From JAAYCI01 sp964370045 (GTDB lineage: Bacteria; Bacillota; Clostridia; Oscillospirales; Ruminococcaceae), in assembly GCA_964370045.1 (NCBI GenBank), contig CAYJGZ010000005.1, forward strand, positions 62,001 through 126,000: a DNA stretch of 64,000 bases, given 5' to 3'. Below the pieces are notes generated by a model, which was not told the origin of the DNA, did no database searches, and saw nothing but the letters and a program-made list of their open reading frames with translations. Shown piece by piece: positions 60,969-64,000 of the stretch; within the stretch, counting starts at the first letter, position 1, and every line of letters starts with the position of its first letter. Made by a program: the position numbers and the translations under genes.

Positions 60969-61485
60969 TTTGCCCCACTCCTTTTCACCCTATATTTTCG
61001 TATTCCCACAATGTCTTTCGGCAATGGGCGCAGAAAGACTAATAGTATATGTATTATAATAAGATGAGTGTGTTTTGTCTACTTTTTGAGAATGTTCATT
61101 CCGTTTTTCGCCACATTTACTTTATATATCGCACATATACTCATCTTTTTTCACCTTTTGCACAAACTCTTGCCCCTGTGCCATCTCGCAAAAAGCTATG
61201 TGTGCGCATATTGGGCACGCCACTGCAAGCGCATATTGCTCCACAAAAAAGCAAAAGCACCTGCGCTTTGTGTGTGGAGTGGACACATAGAGGTGGTTAA
61301 GTTTTTTGCTATATCCCTCCCCGCCTGCGGCGGGGGAGGGATATAGCGCCTTCTTCTCTCACCTAACGTATTCTAAATCACTGCTTTTGTCCACACCCTT
61401 GTGTGTGCAGGTGCTTGTCATATTATATATTCGGGAAAAGCAGGGCGGCATATCCCCTCTTTGTCCTCACCCCATATTCACTTTG
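60969..61485. other. Intergenic region upstream of hppA
   Basis: Holds the hppA leader, family A copy 14 (61277-61398) and a stretch up to the duplicated end of the membrane gene. The small open frames here lack ribosome sites. No other feature is seen. Confidence 0.5.
61277..61398. repeat. Family A element, copy 14
   Basis: Left end GAGTGGACACATAGAGGTG with the short arm; core GCTATATCCCTCCCC / GGGGAGGGATATAGC around GCCTGCGGC; long arm on the right (AACGTATTCTAAATC) ending CTGCTTTTGTCCACACC. Core orientation is opposite to copies 6, 7, 11 and 13. Confidence 0.9.
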
Positions 61486-61535
61486 TCAACTTATCCTTCG
61501 CAGTGTCACCTCAACTTATCCTTTGCAGCGTCACG
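61486..61535. repeat. Tandem 25-bp duplication at a gene 3' end
   Basis: TCAACTTATCCTTCGCAGTG-type unit occurs twice (61486-61510 and 61511-61535; 3 mismatches). The inner copy encodes the last seven residues and stop (VTLQRIS) of the membrane gene. The outer copy repeats VTLRRIS plus stop beyond it. Confidence 0.8.
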
Positions 61536-63415
61536 TCTCCCTCTTCGCTGCGCACCACCATCAGCATTGCATCGTTTATAATATCATCCTCGTTTTCAAA
61601 AAGAGGGCGATAGTAGGTGGTAAAGTAGCCGTCGATGTTGTGCAGGTACACATAGTCGTACTGCTCCGCAAGCACCTCGCCCCACTCTTCGGGCGAGTAA
61701 ATCGCACCGGAAAGGTATTCGCCTTCGCCGTAGTGGTTTGCGGTGGCGATACTGCTTTGCTGGCCCGGGTTGGAAAGCCCTATGGGCACAAGCTCGTATA
61801 TGAGTCGCATCAGTGCCCATCTGTCGTCGTTGATTGACACAAAGTACACCCTCGGCTCCTGCTGCCCGAGCGAGGCTACCCTTTGCGCCGAGTGCTGTGA
61901 AATCACACGCTCCTGCTGTGTGCGTGCAGCGTTTGTGGGGGCGCTTATAAGGCTTTGCACAAAGCCGCCCGCCTGCGTGAACAGCAGTAGCGACACCATG
62001 GTGCCGGCACACCCCAGCATACGCACACTCAGGCGGTGCTGTGCCGCTCTCAGCAGTAGCAGGGCGAAATTCACAAGCAGGCAGGCCGTCACCACCGTGC
62101 CCTCGTAGCGGTAAAAGGACGCAAGGCTCACCGCTTCACTTTGGCTGAACACGAACATATAGTTGAACATGCTGCCCACCAAAAACAGCGCATGTACACA
62201 CGCTGCGCCGCTTAGCAACAGCATGTCCGCCGCCCTCTGTCCCTTTTTGTTCAGCAGGTACACCGCCGCACCCAGCGCCGCATAAATCAAAAACCAGCCT
62301 GCGGACGGAAAGTGCACATATCCGCCGTTTTCGCTCAGCACAAAGACATTTTGCACAAAGTTGTCCAAGACCTCATAGCGGTACGCAGGTGCTGTGCCCG
62401 AAAACAGCTCCCCCAGCCCCTCAAGCGTGAGCGCACCCGTATCCCACACTTCACTCACCGCAAACATCGCCTTGTGCACCGCCCAGCTCGCCCAGCCTGC
62501 CACCACCGCAAGCATAGGCCCTGCAAGGCACAGCAGGCCAAGAAGGCGGCTTTGCTTTAGGCGCTCTTTTGTCTGCTTGCGATGCAAAAACAGCATGTCT
62601 ATCAAAATTATCACGCACGCCATCAGCGCAAGGCCTATGCCGCTCGCCTTTGTTATGCTCAGCACAAAGCACCCAAGCGCCGCACACGCTATACCGTATT
62701 TGCCCCCTTTGCCCAAAAAGTACGCCAAAAGCACAAACGCAAGCAGTACGCCCAAAAGCCCGTCCGTCAAAAGTCGGGTGTAGTAGTCGGAGTTTATAGC
62801 GGCAGGTAGCACAAACAGCGCAAACGCACACACTGCGCCCACCCCTATTTTTTTGCGGCTAAAGCCACTTAGCGGATACACCAAAAGGCTCATGGTGAAA
62901 ATGCCCTGCGCATACATCGCAAGGTCCTCCCTAAAGCCGAGCGGCACAGCCTTCAAAAGGGTGTACACCCATATTGTTGCGGCGGGCGGATAGTCGCTGT
63001 AGGTGCTGGCAAACGCAGAGGGAAGCGTGTACAAGTCGTTTAGGTAGTACATGTTTTTCGCCGCAAGCGCCCAGTGGGAAAAGTCGTCCCAAAACACAAA
63101 CATATGCCCACGGCACAGCCACCACAGTGCCATGCCCATCGCCACAAACGCCACAAGCCCAACGCTTAAAAGCCCCGTAAGCGGCACCCGCTTTTTCAAA
63201 AGCACCGCATACACTAAGTACGCACACCCGCCCGCAAAGAGCAGGTACATCACCCACGGCGCAAGCCACACCAGCCCCAAAAGGGACAGCGCATACGCCA
63301 CTGCTATAACGCTTAGCACAAGCGGTGCCGCACACTGCGCAAACGGACGCTTCAGCCACACCGAAAGCGCAAGCATCGGCGGCACAACAAGCGCCAGCAT
63401 CAAAATAAAACCCAT
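61511..63415 (-). CDS. GT-C-like polytopic membrane protein
   Basis: 634 residues with about 12 membrane helices and a roughly 130-residue C-terminal extracytoplasmic domain. The first large loop holds FWDDFSHWALAAKN, resembling the DD/ED loop of GT-C glycosyltransferases, which use lipid-linked sugars to modify wall or surface polymers. This is a fold-level guess. AGGAGGAG is 3-4 nt from the ATG. A 25-bp tandem duplication lies at its stop. No sugar-nucleotide pathway genes are visible around it. Confidence 0.75.
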   Translation of the reverse strand: MGFILMLALVVPPMLALSVWLKRPFAQCAAPLVLSVIAVAYALSLLGLVWLAPWVMYLLFAGGCAYLVYAVLLKKRVPLTGLLSVGLVAFVAMGMALWWLCRGHMFVFWDDFSHWALAAKNMYYLNDLYTLPSAFASTYSDYPPAATIWVYTLLKAVPLGFREDLAMYAQGIFTMSLLVYPLSGFSRKKIGVGAVCAFALFVLPAAINSDYYTRLLTDGLLGVLLAFVLLAYFLGKGGKYGIACAALGCFVLSITKASGIGLALMACVIILIDMLFLHRKQTKERLKQSRLLGLLCLAGPMLAVVAGWASWAVHKAMFAVSEVWDTGALTLEGLGELFSGTAPAYRYEVLDNFVQNVFVLSENGGYVHFPSAGWFLIYAALGAAVYLLNKKGQRAADMLLLSGAACVHALFLVGSMFNYMFVFSQSEAVSLASFYRYEGTVVTACLLVNFALLLLRAAQHRLSVRMLGCAGTMVSLLLFTQAGGFVQSLISAPTNAARTQQERVISQHSAQRVASLGQQEPRVYFVSINDDRWALMRLIYELVPIGLSNPGQQSSIATANHYGEGEYLSGAIYSPEEWGEVLAEQYDYVYLHNIDGYFTTYYRPLFENEDDIINDAMLMVVRSEEGDVTLQRIS

Positions 63416-63424
63416 CCGCTCCTC

Positions 63425-63465
63425 CTATTTATAGTGTGGACACGAGTGTTCGCACTATCTAAATC
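63425..63465. repeat. Family B solo ends
   Basis: TATAGTGTGGACACGAGTG joined directly to TTCGCACTATCTAAATC: the two ends of family B with the interior deleted. Confidence 0.55.
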
Positions 63466-63521
63466 AAGCGCTCAATTCACCTGTCACCAATCAGGTGTGC
63501 GGTCTTACATAGTTATGTAGG

Positions 63522-63647
63522 GGTGTGGGTAAACACAGTGCTTTGATTTTTTATATATCCTCTCCCCGCCGTAGGCGGGGAGAGGATATATAACCTTCTT
63601 CCTCACGTTTAGCTTTGCTTATAAATCAGCGCTGCGTATCCACTGCC
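63522..63647. repeat. Family A element, copy 15
   Basis: Left end GTGTGGGTAAACACAGTG, short arm; core ATATATCCTCTCCCCGCC / GGCGGGGAGAGGATATAT around GTA; long arm on the right (AAATCAGCGCTGCGTATCC) ending ACTGCC. Confidence 0.88.
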
Positions 63648-63662
63648 GGCTTTAGCCACACA

Positions 63663-64000
63663 CTATATCTTCCCACCGCTCCCAAAAAAGCTCTCTATCT
63701 CCTGCGCAGTGGGGGCGCTTTGCCGTGCGCCCACACCCCTGCACTTTATTGCGGCGGCGGCGCTGGCGTAGCGTGCGGCCGTGGTATCGTCCATGCCCTT
63801 TAGCGTTGCCGCCAAAAAAGCGCCGTGAAACACATCCCCTGCGCCGTTTGTGTCCACCGCTTTCACCGAAAACGCATCGTACTGTTTAGGCTCGCCATCC
63901 TCAAAAACCACACCGCCCAAAGGCCCCATCGTCACCGCAAGCGTGCGTGGGCGGTATCGCCTGTACAGCTCCTTTGCCGCCTCCCGCACATCCGCACATC
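63663..64000 (-). CDS. PfkB-family sugar kinase, C-terminal part (runs off the window)
   Basis: The frame is open to the window edge, so the N-terminus is missing. The visible 112 residues contain LAVTMGPLGGVVF and the ATP/anion-hole signature DTNGAGDVFHGAF with the catalytic Asp, as in ribokinase-like carbohydrate kinases. The C-terminal helix is AARYASAAAAIKCRGVGARQ. The substrate is unknown. Family A and B repeats lie directly downstream. Confidence 0.9.
   Translation of the reverse strand, partial: CADVREAAKELYRRYRPRTLAVTMGPLGGVVFEDGEPKQYDAFSVKAVDTNGAGDVFHGAFLAATLKGMDDTTAARYASAAAAIKCRGVGARQSAPTAQEIESFFGSGGKI

Noticed and set aside
15819..63647. Family A repeats as a CRISPR array or as plain terminators
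   Set aside because: Copies are scattered singly, not regularly spaced with unique spacers. Most lack a T-run after the hairpin, and conserved ends extend well beyond it.

Overview
This window reads as the chromosome of a strictly anaerobic Clostridia-type Firmicute, probably Oscillospirales-like. The indicators are an HrcA/CIRCE heat-shock operon, a T-box in front of thrS, RNase Y beside a YmdB-type phosphoesterase, class III fructose-bisphosphatase, a pyrophosphate-energised ion pump, a flavodiiron protein with a rubredoxin-like partner, and a trimeric NAD-linked [FeFe] hydrogenase locus. No phage, plasmid or CRISPR structure is visible. Start codons are unusually varied, with at least six TTG and several GTG starts, each placed by its ribosome binding site.

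Layout. 0.3-9.4 kb: citrate synthase, an AraC regulator, a YgjP-type metallopeptidase, the rubredoxin-like protein with its flavodiiron partner, a membrane protein and two divergent DEAD-box helicases. 9.6-13.2 kb: a small membrane protein divergent from a LexA-like S24 repressor, then a radical-SAM/TIGR03915 pair linked to DNA repair. 13.4-15.8 kb: thrS under a T-box. 16.4-28.3 kb: chemoreceptor, rny, ymdB-like gene, prfC, lipid kinase, anchored SGNH hydrolase, CNNM/CorC-type transporter behind a structured leader. 28.4-37.4 kb: the hydrogenase locus, with hydC, hydB and hydA mixed with stand-alone HATPase, thioredoxin-like ferredoxin, DRTGG and PHP proteins and a hydrogenase-like iron-sulfur protein. 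37.8-45.4 kb: diguanylate cyclase, small DNA-binding proteins, amidohydrolase, metA, an M3 peptidase and an HD protein. 45.6-51.1 kb: hrcA-grpE-dnaK-dnaJ. 51.2-58.7 kb: an XRE membrane regulator, a two-component pair, a small alarmone synthetase, tRNA-Ile(CAT), fbp and a GNAT protein. 58.9-64 kb: hppA, a GT-C-like membrane protein and a PfkB kinase cut by the window edge.

The most unusual content is between genes. From about 15.8 kb onward I find some 15 copies or remnants of a roughly 110-125 bp quasi-palindromic element (family A) and eight copies or remnants of a roughly 165-175 bp terminal-inverted-repeat element (family B). I recognised neither in the first 15.8 kb. Family A has conserved outer ends, but its asymmetric hairpin core occurs in both orientations relative to those ends. 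One copy carries a nested insert of two more hairpins. Family ends supply the stop codons of three genes. A small gene at 39.1-39.4 kb has been broken by one element of each family. The elements also sit inside the heat-shock operon. They look like non-autonomous mobile elements or structured intergenic repeats, and no transposase for them is present here.

The hydrogenase locus is the main metabolic theme. HydABC-type enzymes couple NADH and ferredoxin to hydrogen. The flanking kinase-like ATPases, two DRTGG proteins and a degenerate hydrogenase-like protein suggest an uncharacterised regulatory or assembly module.
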